From: Tipula vernalis
Lineage: Eukaryota; Arthropoda; Insecta; Diptera; Tipulidae
Assembly: GCA_958295665.1 (NCBI GenBank)
Contig: OY282559.1
Span: forward strand, 135,759,241 to 135,823,240
DNA length: 64,000 bases
Direction: 5' to 3'
Shown piece by piece: positions 32,620-43,945 of this stretch (position 1 is its first letter; every line of letters begins with the position of its first letter). The notes below the pieces were generated by a model, which was not told where the DNA came from, did no database searches, and saw nothing but the letters and a program-made list of their open reading frames with translations. Position numbers and translations under genes: made by a program.

Positions 32620-35600
32620 ATGGCTGGTACTATTAGGGTACTACAAGCGAATCTGCATCACGCAAAAGGAGCTTCGGATACCTTTTGCAACAGGTACGCG
32701 AAACAACACTTAACCCTTGGCCTTATCCAGGAACCTTAAGTTAATGGAGGAAAAATCAGAGGCCTCCACCTCAAGTCATGTAAGTTGATTTACGATCGAA
32801 GGGAGGAAGTTCCCCGAGCAGCAATATTTGTTTCATCTAATATTAACGTTCTTCCAATTCCAGAGTTCACCACTGAGGATTTGGTTGCAGTAATCCTGGA
32901 GGTTCCGACTAGCAGGGGAATGCAGGAGACAATATGTGCCTCTGCGTACTTCCCTGGTGAGTCGGTTAGTGCTCCACCTGTAGTTGTACAGGATCTGGTG
33001 GATTACTGCAACCTAAAAAACAAGCATTTCATCATAGGCTGCGATGCTAATGCACACCATATCATTTGGGGCAGCAGTGATACAAATGGCAGAGGTGAGT
33101 CCCTTTTAAATTATCTTATGAGTAGTCACATAGACATTTTAAATAAAGGTTCGAACCCCACTTTCATAAACTCGACTCGGCGAGAGGTGTTGGACCTCAC
33201 ATTGTCAAGTCAGTTTATTTCCAACTCTGTTGCAAACTGGCATGTTTCAAGCTAAGCTTCTCTGTCGGACCACATGCACATCAGGTTCGATATACCGGGA
33301 GTGATCATACAGGCAACAGAGCGTCGTATCCCTTGTTTTACAAATTGGAAAACATATAGGGATATTTTATTTATCAAAGCAGACATGCTGCCAACATCTT
33401 TGAGTTCAATTAGTGACCTAGAAACCGCAGCTGGTCTGCTTAATGACGTGCTCCTATCTTCCTACGAAAGCAGCTGTGTGGTGCGTAACGTTGTGGTTAA
33501 TCGCAAAGTTCCATGGTGGAACGAACAGCTGGCTAAACTTCGTAAGAAGGTTAGGAAATTATTTAATAGGGCAAAGCATTCCAATGAGTGGAATGAATAT
33601 AGGCAAGCCCTAACCAGTTACAACACAGAACTAAGGCGTTCCAAACGCCTCACGTGGAGGAAAAACTGTGGAAATATCGAGGATATACCTACAGCTGCTC
33701 GACTCCATAAAGTTCTAGCTAAAGATCAGTCCAACGGGATTGGGCTTCTTCTGAAATCCGATGGTAGTTATACATCAGGTCGCAAAGAGTCGCTCGAAAC
33801 CCTGCTTCAAGTGCACTTTCCGGGCTGCACTGTTTGCGACACAAATACAATCACTAACTCCATATCTGGTACACACATGGGTGTAAATATGGGTTGGGTT
33901 AATAGTTTATCCGGTAAGCTTTTTACTCCGGATAAAGTCAAATGGGCCATTAACTCTTTTCAGCCTTTCAAGGCTCCAGGAGGGGATGGAATCTTCCCAG
34001 CCCTCCTTCAAAGGGGCCTGGACTTGATTACCCCTGCTCTGGTGGCCTTGTTTAGAACTAGCTTCAATTGGGGTCACATACCACAGGCTTGGAGTCAAGT
34101 AAACGTGGTTTTTATCCCAAAGCCTGGCAATCGGCCATGTGAACTTCCTAAGTCCTTTCGACCTATCAGTCTTACATCGTTTATTCTTAAAACCATGGAA
34201 CGACTTATAGATCTTCATATCAGAGACTGGTTAACGGCAACCAGACCTCTAAATCCAAATCAATTCGCCTATAGGAAAGGCAAATCCACAGAGGGTGCGC
34301 TGCATCTACTTGTCACCAAGATTGAAGCAGCCTATCGCTCGAAAGAAATTGCTCTGTGTGCATTTCTGGATATTGAGGGAGCTTTTGACAATACTGGATA
34401 CGACTCAATTGCTAGGGCAATCAAGCGTAGAGGTATTGACGATCCGACTAACCACTGGATTAGTTCCATGTTGGTTAGTAGGAAGATTACATCTAAATTA
34501 GGTAATGAGTCAGTCACGATTACGGCAGCAAGAGGGTGTCCGCAGGGCGGTGTCCTGTCCCCTTTGCTGTGGTCACTCGTGATCGACGAGTTGCTTGATA
34601 ATTTACATCTACTTGGGTACGATGCCATTGGTTATGCGGACGATTTGGTTATCATAGTCTCTGGAGGGCATGAACGTACAATGTCCGCCAGCATGCAACA
34701 GGCTTTGCTTGTTATTTCGAATTGGTGCACTGGGGAGGGCCTTTCGATTAACCCTAGCAAAACAGTCCTGGTGCCCTTCACTAAAAGACGTAATTTGAAC
34801 CTTGGTTCAATTAGTCTTAATAATATAAATATCGGATACTCCAATGAAGTCAAATATCTGGGTGTTGTCCTAGATAAGAAACTAACTTGGAACTCTCATA
34901 TTACTTCAACTACCGAACGCGCGGCCAGGGCCATGTGGGCCTGCCGGCGTATGTTCGGCAGGACCTGGGGCCTGAACTCAAAAATGATTTACTGGATGTA
35001 CATCATGATAGTGAGGCCAATTGTAACATATGGGGCAATAGTTTGGTGGCCTAAGGTACAGCAAAAAGTTATTATGAACAAGCTGACCTCATTACAGAGA
35101 CTAGCATGTCTCGGAATTACAGGTGCTATGCGCACCTGCCCTACGGCGGCAATGGAAGCTCTCATCGGGCTCACTCCACTTCATATCAGCTGCTACCTGT
35201 GCAGCTAGATTGAAGCTCGCGAATCAATACAGTCATGATGACCATATGGGTCACCTGGGCATTTTGAATGAACTTCCAGACCTGAATATGTTCTTTAGTG
35301 TCCCGGACGTTATGCCGAAAGAACTCTGCTTTGGCAGGAATTTCGTGGTAACAATCCCCGATAGAACAGACTGGGATACTGGGTTACCGCAGATGGAACC
35401 TAACAGCCTAGTCTGGTACACTGATGGATCAAAAATGGATAGTGGAGTCGGCATTGGTGTCTTTGGACCCAATCACAAAATATCGAAATCACTGGGTACT
35501 TACCCCAGTGTTTTTCTAGCCGAAATTCACGCCATCGAAATCTGCGTCTCTATTATTATGACCAAAGGTCTTAAAGGCGCATCCATCCACATTTTGTCTG

Positions 35601-36232
35601 ACAGCCAAGCAGCACTGAAAGCATTGGCTTCTAACTGCTTGGTTTCCAAGTCGGTTCAAAGTTGTTATAAACTGCTACAATCTCTCTCTTGTCAAAACAA
35701 AGTAAGGTTGTGGTGGGTGCCTGGTCACATGGGCATCACTGGAAATGAGATAGCCGACGAACTTGCACGGGCAGGCTCGTCGACTACACTCATTGGCCCT
35801 GAGCCTTTTTGTGGTATCCCGTGGGCTTCTGCAACCTACACAATCAGTAAATGGGAAAAAATACAGTGCTTGACTTATTGGAACTGTATTCCCGGCCTTA
35901 GACAAGCCAAATCTTTGATCAGACCATTTCACCACAAAAATTTGGCGATCAATTTCAGCAAAGGAAATATTAGGAAACTTGTGAGTTTTCTCTCAGGTCA
36001 CTGTAACCTGAGATATCATTTGAACAAAATGAACCTGTCCACAGAGACGGAGTGCCGACTCTGTTTGGAAGAGACAGAAACCGCAGAACACATACTATGT
36101 GAGTGTGTTGCTCTGTGCACACGGAGGTGGATTCATTTTGAAGAGAGGTATCTGACCCCGGAGAAATGTAAATTGGCCTCTATAAACAGCATTCTCGCCT
36201 TTATTAGAGAGGTGGAGAAGCTCCTGGAGTAA
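32620..36232 (+). pseudogene. ORF2 of the LOA-like element: endonuclease, reverse transcriptase, RNase H, disrupted
   Basis: It starts at ATG 32620 (MAGTIRVLQANLHHAKGA). Endonuclease motifs: GCDANAHHIIWG and LSDHMHIRF. A TAA at 32737-32739 (after LGLIQEP) and a TAA at 33253-33255 interrupt the same frame. Reverse transcriptase: FRPISLTSFILKTMERL, motif A AFLDIEGAFDNTG, motif B GCPQGGVLSPLLW, motif C GYADDLVI. Near 35185-35200 the frame shifts, and RNase H follows in another frame with all catalytic positions: D in WYTDGSK, E in FLAEIHAIE, D in LSDSQAAL and D in NEIADELA. A terminal CRLC...H...C motif lies at about 36055-36105. The protein would nick DNA, copy the RNA and remove it; three lesions inactivate this copy. 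Confidence 0.88.
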
Positions 36233-36319
36233 CAGTACCCAATAGCACAAAAGATCTTTTAGGTCGTAGTGCTAGCCGCTTTTGGGCAGGGACGAAAAAA
36301 AAAAAAAAAAAAAAAAAAA

Positions 36320-36331
36320 TGATGAAATTTC
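36320..36331. repeat. Target-site duplication, right copy (tgatgaaatttc)
   Basis: This matches 30868-30879 and directly follows the A run at 36295-36319. Confidence 0.85.
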
Positions 36332-36480
36332 TAAAATGAGTTTTAGATAAAGTTGTTACCATATTCCATTTCTAATGCACATGTCAAATTTCATTTATTA
36401 ATTTTTTTTGGCCTTTCCAGAATTTTATCCAAATATCATATAAAATCCTATTTCAATCATGGATTTCGAGTTGCCTAATA
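36332..36480. repeat. Satellite unit and inverted piece at the start of copy B
   Basis: 'ctaaaatgagttttagataa' followed by 'agttgttaccatattccatt' matches the forward/inverted satellite junction at 14305-14345, and 'atcatggatttcgagttgcc' matches 14463-14482. It marks the start of the second copy of the compound repeat. Confidence 0.7.
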
Positions 36481-36690
36481 ATGATTGGGTTTTGCCAATG
36501 ATAATTTGATGAATTTTTTCTATTCTATCAACCTGTGTCTCATAAAGTGGACTTTAAACTTGCCCAACCCAACATCTTCCTTTATTGATTTAGCACACAT
36601 TGACTCATTTTGAATATAAAACCTGACCTGGCTATTAAAAATTACCCCCCAAATCAAAGATTTCTGAAACTCTATCCAGTTTGTTATAAT
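36480..36690 (-). pseudogene. Reverse transcriptase C-terminal scrap, copy B
   Basis: This is homologous to 14480-14750 with deletions (the stretch coding for the CSQVWSP motif is mostly lost). It shares 'aatttgatgaattttttcta' and 'cgatttagcacacactgact'-like text with copy A. No intact frame remains. Confidence 0.45.
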
Positions 36691-37510
36691 TAAAGTGTAG
36701 TAATAACAAAATCCGACCCCATATCACATCTGCATTTGAATGTTGAGCTGGATCGGGTAAACCTTCATGTGGAGTTGCAGTAATAATTCCTTGGTTAGGA
36801 TTATGATCATATTGAATTTTATCCGCAACACTTTGTGAGTGTATGCTCAATGTTTGCAGAAAATGTTATTATTTTTGACCCAGACATATTTAAAATTATA
36901 CGGTGCAACCTACAATACAATCTACAACCTTACATTATAAAATAATGATTTCCTCTAAGGCGGAACAAAATCAAATATGCATAATTACATCGCGCGAATA
37001 TATTTTATACGATAGATGAAAATTAGTCTTAATTGGATTGAAGCAGAACTCAATTACAATTAGCTGACTTTTAGTTTTACGTTTGAAATGAATCATTCTA
37101 AAAATTTCACGAACGACTTCAGCAGCGGTAACACCGGCTGCTAAGAAATGAAACTTCACTTTTTAATTTAAGATTCCCATCTTTCTCCTATCGTTATCGA
37201 AAACAGAACGTTTCGAGTTTTTTATCCATATAGATATCATATAGTGATCATTAAAGGTGCTAAGCATATTTGAGAATTGTTCGTGTTTGGCTTTTAGTTC
37301 GTCTACCACCTGAAAACGATTTGAGATTTCTTCATGTTGAGCACGTAATTCATGATGGTCATTTACCAATTGACAATTATTACATTTCCAATTTGTAGAT
37401 TTTGCGGATGCGTTGAATAGTCTCCTATAATTTACAAACTTAAATTAATATATGGCTTCTTCCCGTTGGCGTTCATTAGCATGTCTTGTAATATGAAATT
37501 TTCCACACAC
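36690..37510. other. Unassigned stretch in copy B with a coiled-coil-like frame
   Basis: It has no counterpart in copy A. On the minus strand, 37369-37163 encodes a 68-residue frame with heptad-like spacing (HHELRAQHEEISNRFQVVDE, LKAKHEQFSNML). It is preceded in a degraded frame by NWKCNNCQ, a CxxC pair. A PHD-type ORF1 of a CR1-like retrotransposon would look similar, but this is only a suggestion. A second frame, 37159-36971, is basic and unrecognised. Confidence 0.3.
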
Positions 37511-39900
37511 TGTTTACGCTGACAATCACACCAGCTCAAAAGGTTTGGTTGCTTGGAAGCTATCACATATTGGTGGAGCCTTTCTTTATGTCCGCACTTT
37601 TTCCTGGATTTTATTTAAGATGAGATTCACCTTAAGGTTCCTATGGAGATCATTGTTCCCGACATGTGCAACAACGATGTTCCTTAATACTATATTCTGA
37701 AATATTTCGATAATATTTACGTTGCTCTGTTTGGTACAACCTCTAAACTGAATACCAAAAGTCCAAATCGGTTTCAATATTGGCTTATAAAGTATAAGAT
37801 TATTGTATATTCCTTTCCATCAGCCAATTCATGTTTCTGTATTTTTTAAATCTTAATTCTTCACTTTTCTTAGTTTATAGCATCCAGGGTCATGCCGAGA
37901 TACTTAGCAGTGTTCGCATGCGGTAATATTTCTCGATTTATAATCGATTTGTAAAGTTGATGTGAACTGATTAAGTTTCATTTAGTTTTATGCTCCATCT
38001 TTTTGCCCATTTATATATTTGAGTTATAGCTGATTGTAACTTCTGTGTTGATTCTTCGTGCCTTTTTTTAACAGTTAAGATCGCTGTGTCATCTGCAGGG
38101 GGTAGGTATAAAATCGGCTAATACACTGCCCTGTGGAACTCCAGCGTTGATTTCTTACAATCCAGAAAAGGTACCATCTAACTTAATTCTTAAGAATCTA
38201 TCTTTCATTTTCTTCCAGTATTTTATCAAATTGTATTGGTAGAAGATTTCATAACCTGTGGTTGAGTCCTTCATGACAAACTATATCAAACGCTTGTGAA
38301 ACGTTTAGAGATATTGTTGAACAGACTTTATTCTCCTCTAGCGCTTTCACAATTATACTGGTTATATTATATACTTCATCAATTGGTGATTGTTGGTTAC
38401 GAAAATCGAACTTATGATTTTGGATCAAGTTTTCCTCTCAATTATCGGATTTAACATTTTTACCAGAAGCTTCTCAAAGAGTTGGGACATGACTGGCAAT
38501 AGCGAAATTGGTCTTTTTTAGATTAGGCTTTTAGGAGTTCTTTACCCTTGGTCGCTGTCAATTTGGAGAACCAAAGGACATTTTTTTCCTTAAAGTCTCC
38601 TCCAAGTACAAATCGTTTTCCTATTTTACTGAGGAATTTACTGAGTGGTTCGGTGGACAGTAAACCTAAGCAATACAAATAGAACTATTTTTGGTTCTGA
38701 CAATAACAGTAGTTGCTTGTATTTCTTCTGCTAAAAGTGTTTCCAGGGTGAATAGTGTGAAATATTTGATAATTTTTAAATGTAATGATTGATTGTCTGT
38801 GAGTGTCCAGGACCACTTGCGATTCTTATTGATGTTGCATCAATCCATTGGCATTCCAACTTAAGATTCTAAGATCATTGGCCAGTTTTCTGTTTATGGC
38901 TACATTAGTTCTGGACTCTAGTGTCTAAGTAATGATCAGCAACGGAAGTCCAGAAAAAACGGCTGAAAATGACGATATAGTCACTTTGAGCAGTTTTTCC
39001 TGGGCTTCCGTTCCTCATCATTACTCGAGCATAAGTCATTTTACCCAATTGTCCATGAGTAATTCCCGACACTTGAACGCGTTTAATACACCTCGGTTCC
39101 TTATTGCAATATTTTTGTGTATGTCCATAGCTACATTGTGGTATATGCTTTGGATCTTCTTAAAAGCTGAATAACCACCTTGTACACCATGTACTTAATT
39201 TGATAAATTTTTTCGATATCATTATCAGTATCGAAAGTTAACTCAATGCTTCAGTTGCCTTAAATCCTTTTGCTTTCAGGTCATCAATACTTTCTTCTGA
39301 TTTACACGTGGGTGTACGTTTTTGCCATGACCCTTATTGGTCTGATTTGTTTGTCTTCAAACGTGTACCAAGCACGGTTTTCTTCGTTTAACGTTTTTGT
39401 TATTTTTCTGTAAGTTTCACCATCTTCCAAGCTTATTTTGATGGTGGTGGAGGTATTTTTTTTGGTTGTTTCTGTAATTGAGAGGGAGAGCGTATTATTC
39501 CGTTCCCTTTATTTCTCCCACCTTTAACTCTTATTCACTCAGTTTATCGAGCTATTTTATCTTCATCCGTAAGGTACTCTTGTAGAGTTGTATTCTGGTT
39601 AGGAGTAGTACCGATGTCCTCCGTTGGCTCAAGAGCTTTATCTTCGTTTTCAAGCATCTTTATACTCATCCATGCAATTATATCAATCAGTTGCTTGTTT
39701 ATATTGTTTGCTTCAACATAAGCTTTACACAATTCATTATGAAGCTTTTCTTTATTTGCAGAACGAGTCTTATGGCTACTAGCCCCAATGGAGGGACTAC
39801 CGCCTCTTATCGAAGAATACGATACTTTCTTACTGCTCTGAAAGGGATGTGAATTATCTTTTTCTGTTTCACTCAATTGAGCTGGTTTGTTCACCAATAT
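37510..39900 (-). pseudogene. Jockey-type retrotransposon remnant, copy B (Gag, endonuclease, RT)
   Basis: The order on the minus strand is clear. 39897-39544 is an intact 117-codon Gag N-terminus (MVNKPAQLSETEKDN, Ser/Thr-rich, then LHNELCKAYVEANNIN). Gag middle pieces lie at 39430-39300 (TYRKITKTLNEENRAWYTFE) and knuckle remnants near 39100-39180. Endonuclease scraps lie at 38560-38900. Reverse transcriptase pieces lie at 38520-38080: QLFEKLL, motif A-like SLNVSQAFDIVCHEG, GVPQGSVL, ADDTAILTV. The ORF2 C-terminus is at 37777-37586 (KPIWTFGIQF, FQNIVLRNIVVAHVGNNDLH). Many frameshifts make it dead. It is the same family as copy A at 14950-16200. Confidence 0.75.
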
Positions 39901-40199
39901 GTTTTGGGATTGGTTAAAATAATTATATTATAGCAATGGTTTATCTCCCTAAGAATCCATGAGACCAACCTCCGAAGAGGGTGGATTTACCTGAGTAACA
40001 GGTGTACCACCTGGGGAATTAGTTTCCATGTTTGTTCTGCTCATTGCTCATTTATAGTGTACTGCACCCGCCCCTAGTATTTAGCCGTTGCATTATATCG
40101 TTGCTCTGGTGCTACCACGTGGAGTATACTAGACACATTTGGTGGTTTCTACATAGTTGTTTACTAAAATACACCTAGATTCTTTTTAATTGCATACAT

Positions 40200-40505
40200 T
40201 ATCATACCGACCCGTAACTCAAAATTTTAAAGTTCTTGAATTTTAAAATTTTCAAAACTTTTAATTTGTCTTATTTCCCTAACTTCCAAATTTCAAAGTA
40301 ATAAGCTGCTACATCGCTCAGTGTATACTACGAGATCGTCTACGTGTTTCAATGCAACCATGGCTATGTTGAACCTATATAACCTAGGTTTTAAATTTTG
40401 TATCAGCATTCTCTCTCAAAATTGTTAAAACTAATCGAGAAGAGCTTGCCTCATTCATTGAATCTCATTAGTTCCTATTCTATTGCAATCGTACGTTGTA
40501 TAGTC
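40200..40505. repeat. Copy B counterpart of the Mutator target region (near-empty site)
   Basis: 'accgacccgtaactc', 'atcgtctacgtgtttcaatg', 'ccatggctatgttgaaccta' and 'ggttttaaattttgtatcag' match in order 17100-17385 and 30653-30770, without the 13.2-kb element. Copy B lacks about 115 bp of copy A left of the site. It also lacks about 17 bp spanning the target itself, so it is an approximate empty site. Confidence 0.75.
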
Positions 40506-42856
40506 AGTGCGCTTATTTGCTAAATTAGGGCATATGCATTCAACATATGCATGCAATCAAAATTTTAAGTGAAACTAAATTTTAACTTGTAAAATTTTAA
40601 GTTTCCTGGCTCTTACTTCTAGTCTGCTTCGTTTTTGAAAATCTTCATTGAAATATGATAGAAGGATTTTCTTGGGAAAATTTTGGATTTAAATCGGGCA
40701 AAGATAAGTTAAGGCCAGTTAAAATGCGAAGGGAAGATATTAGTAAAATGCCACTACCGGTCCCCATTGACATAGTCGTAGGAGTAATTTCGAAGTAAGG
40801 GAGAATTTACTTGATTACAAAGTCTACAAAATTTCATGACTCAATAAAATATTGTTTAATTATTTATTTACAATTAAAATAAAAGTTTCCATATATACCT
40901 AGGCTATTTACGAGTATACACATCTATACACAATTCACCTACGTCTAACATTTTATCTTTAAAATGTTTATAAAGATTTTGAAATATCAAAGCAAATAAA
41001 TAATTAACTAAAAAAAAAAATAAAAAAATTAAATGAAATGAAAAATAAAATAAAAATATTAGAAAACCACTGGCATCGTCATTATAGATGTCTAGGTACG
41101 TTTACGTGCCAGCCTTGCAACATAATGAAAAAAAAATTAATCGTCATCATTTTTGTTATTCATATTCAAATGATTTATTCACCCACAGTCAAATACAATT
41201 AAAACTGTATTTCTTCTTGCAATGATGTTGCTGATGATGATGATTCGGTTCGCGTCTCATCCGATGCACAAAACCAATTTCAACTTCATTTTTTTTTGTT
41301 GTTTTTTTTTATCTATCAATTCATTTCCATATTATAAAAGTTTTTCTCTCTTTTCGTCGTATTTTCGAAATTCAAATTCCAATTTTCAATTGAAGGCAAT
41401 TCATTTTATGATTATGATTATTATGCTGTGCGATGCTATTCACCTTATCATTATCTTATTATTTTGTTGTTTCTTACTACATAATATACCTATATACATA
41501 CATACAAGATGAAGCATCTTTAACCCTAAACTCATTTTAATTATATTAAATAAAATACAAAAATTGAAGAAGAAGGAAGGAATCAACGTCTTGAGGATAT
41601 ATAACTATATTTTGTTTATATGGTTGTGAGGGATTATACAAATTTAGTAGCCGTCGTGTTATATGTAGATACTTGTGCGGTATTTTATTGTGGGCACTGT
41701 GTAATGAGTTTTATTGTTTCACAAATTTATTTCCGATTTATGCTTTTAACCTTTTTTCCTAGCATGGCAGTTTCAAAGGAGTCCGATTCTGATTCTAGTA
41801 TCCCTAGCATCACATTCGTAAGCATAAGCGCACTTTAATGAGGAATTTTCGAATATCTTTAAGAACGAAGAAATGATAGCCTCTTTATACGTGACATCCC
41901 TGTTAAATACGAGGATCATAACAGCTTTCTACGTAGAAACATGATAGAATATAGTGTGGAATGTACCTATCTAAAATTGTACGTGTAACCATACAATTGT
42001 TTGCCACCAGCATCCCAAAAATTCTGTAAAGTAAGTCCGAAATTCGGCCTCAAATAATTTGATTCATTTCTTAACTAAAGTCTAACTATCCAGAAAAATT
42101 GTAGATGTTGAGTGGTTTTTGATTTTTATCTTATTTTTGTTAGTGTAGCGTATTATGGGAGCGCTTAAAATTCAGTGTTGTGCATCTACGCCTATTTGGA
42201 AATTATCTACACGCAAATGTCGACAAAAGTGTAGACAATAGTTGTCGATGCAAACAATGTAGACAATACGTAGACAATGTAGGAAATTGTTGCATAGTGT
42301 TCCTAGCGTATGGGGAAATATTACGCTAATATTTAAAGTTCTGAAATTACTCATAAATGCAGAATCGATAACATAAAGCACGAATGAGAAGGGCTTTCAA
42401 GTAGAAATTTTTACCATTTTGGTATTTTATTTTTATTTATTTACGCCTAAAATTTTACGTCACAATTATGAATTTTTGAAGTTTCTGTATTTTAATCTCA
42501 TGATAAAAAAGTTGTGGGAAAAATCTAATATGCAAGGTGCTCGACTGTAGGAGTTGATAGTGTGCCAGATTTTAAGTAAAAGATACTACTACAGATTTTC
42601 GAATTTCTTTATCGTTATTTACGTAGCTCACAGTTTTGGCTACAAGTAGTACAGGCTCGTAATTTGGCAAATTTTGATTTTAATTCGGTCTGAAAAGACC
42701 AAAATCATCAAAAATTTGGTTGGTCCAAAACCACTTTTCTCAACGCTTTGAAAGTCTTTGTAAAGGCGGAAATTTAAAAAATTGTTGGAACTTGTCCGTT
42801 AAGAGGGTAGCTGCCATACGCATTGATACAAAACAGATGGTTATAGAAATATTTAC
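40506..42856. other. AT-rich region without an identified gene
   Basis: Nothing is recognisable on either strand. A 47-codon frame at 40655-40798 (MIEGFSWENFGFKSGKDKLR start) looks protein-like in composition but is unsupported. The 96-codon frame at 41222-41512 is Phe/Ile-rich AT-driven sequence. Region 42230-42290 has a short repeat around 'tgtagacaatag'. Confidence 0.4.
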
Positions 42857-43110
42857 CAATTTTTTATATTTGCTGGTTTGAATATTGAGTTGGCCATTAA
42901 GTTTGGAGTTGAGTTGAAGTTTAAGTTAGAATTCAATTTACGGGTTAAGTTGAAGTCGAGTTGGAGTTGAGTTGGGGTTGAGGTTGATGGTTTGAGGAAT
43001 GAATTAAATGAGAGTTTGCGGTTGGATTGAGGGTTGAGTTGGGGGTTATTTGCGGCTTAAATTGGGGTTGAGTTGGGGTTGGATTAATGTTTAGTGAACA
43101 GTTAGGCAAT
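42857..43110. repeat. GAGTTG-type minisatellite, second copy
   Basis: The leader 'ccaattttttatatttgctg' is followed by G/T-rich short units (gagttggagttgagttgggg), as at 13678-13830 but longer. The minus-strand frame here (Asn/Pro/Thr/Ser repeats) is a by-product of the repeat. Confidence 0.75.
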
Positions 43111-43309
43111 CTACATAAGTGAGTATTTGTATGTATGTGCAGTATATGTGTTTGATATTTAAACAAATCCACACGCATTGACCGATTTGAACCAAACTGT
43201 ACACAAATATTGATTAAGCCTTAAGAAATTTCAATGTTAATATCTCAAACAGTAAATTGAGCTTTTTACATTTCAAATTGAACCCTTAGCAAATTATATT
43301 AATTGCCAA

Positions 43310-43945
43310 TTAAGATGGAGCTTATCTATTTCATAAAGGGTTTTAATGAAATTTGACATCCGCTATGTGAATGCTATTCTAAACTGATTTTTGGATGAAG
43401 TTCTAGAATATGTCCAAGTATGATAGATCTTTCCTATTTCTTAGAAAAAATGAGGAAATGGGATTCAAAAATGATTTTCGGATGAAGTTCTGGAATATAG
43501 CTAAGTATGATGGATCTAGCCTATTTCTCAACCGGAAATGGGATTCTAAAATGATTTTTGGAAGAATTTCCGAAATATGGCCAATTATGATGGAACTTGC
43601 CTATTATCTTAACCGATTATGATGAAATTTAACACGTGCGTTGGAAATGGGGTTTTAAAAGACTTCTGAATGAAGTTCTGGAATTTGGCCAAGTGGGACA
43701 GAACCTACCTAATTCTCAACCGATTATGATGAAGTTCGACTTGTCCGTTTGAAATGAGATTCTAAAATGATTTTTGTATAAAGTTCTAAAATATGGCCAA
43801 GTATGATGGAACTTGCTTATTTCTCAACCGATCATGGTGAAATTCGGTTTGTGCATTGGAAATGGGATTTGAAAATGATTTTTGGATAAAGTTCTGAAAT
43901 ATGGCCAATTTGGTCGAAACATGCCTAATTCTCAGGTAACGGAAT
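43310..43945. repeat. ~105-bp satellite, about six units
   Basis: Units contain 'accgattatgatgaaatttg', 'cgttggaaatgggattctaa', 'aatgatttttggatgaagtt' and 'ctggaatatggccaagtatg'. It is the same family as 13930-14465 and 30775-30866. Units are diverged, with several internal deletions. Confidence 0.8.

Larger units (their letters stand above)
30880..36319 (+). mobile_element. Full-length LOA-like non-LTR retrotransposon
   Basis: The element is 5.44 kb, flanked by 12-bp target duplications and ended by 25 A (36295-36319). It has a ~340-bp GC-richer 5' UTR, ORF1 (31218-32594), a 25-base gap, and ORF2 (32620-36232) with endonuclease, reverse transcriptase and RNase H. RNase H with a C-terminal Cys/His motif and an ORF1 lacking zinc knuckles suggest the LOA clade (baggins/Bilbo-like in Drosophila). 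That clade call rests on pattern memory. ORF1 is intact; ORF2 has two stops and a frameshift, so the copy looks young but dead. Confidence 0.88.

Noticed and set aside
31346..35935. Minus-strand frames of up to 223 codons inside the LOA-like element
   Set aside because: They are antisense shadows of ORF1 and ORF2, with no motif of their own.
41222..41512. 96-codon plus-strand frame rich in Met, Phe and Ile
   Set aside because: Its composition follows the AT-rich sequence, it has no recognisable domain, and no splice or regulatory context was seen.
42945..43178. Minus-strand Asn/Pro/Thr-rich frame
   Set aside because: It is a translation of the GAGTTG minisatellite, not a gene.
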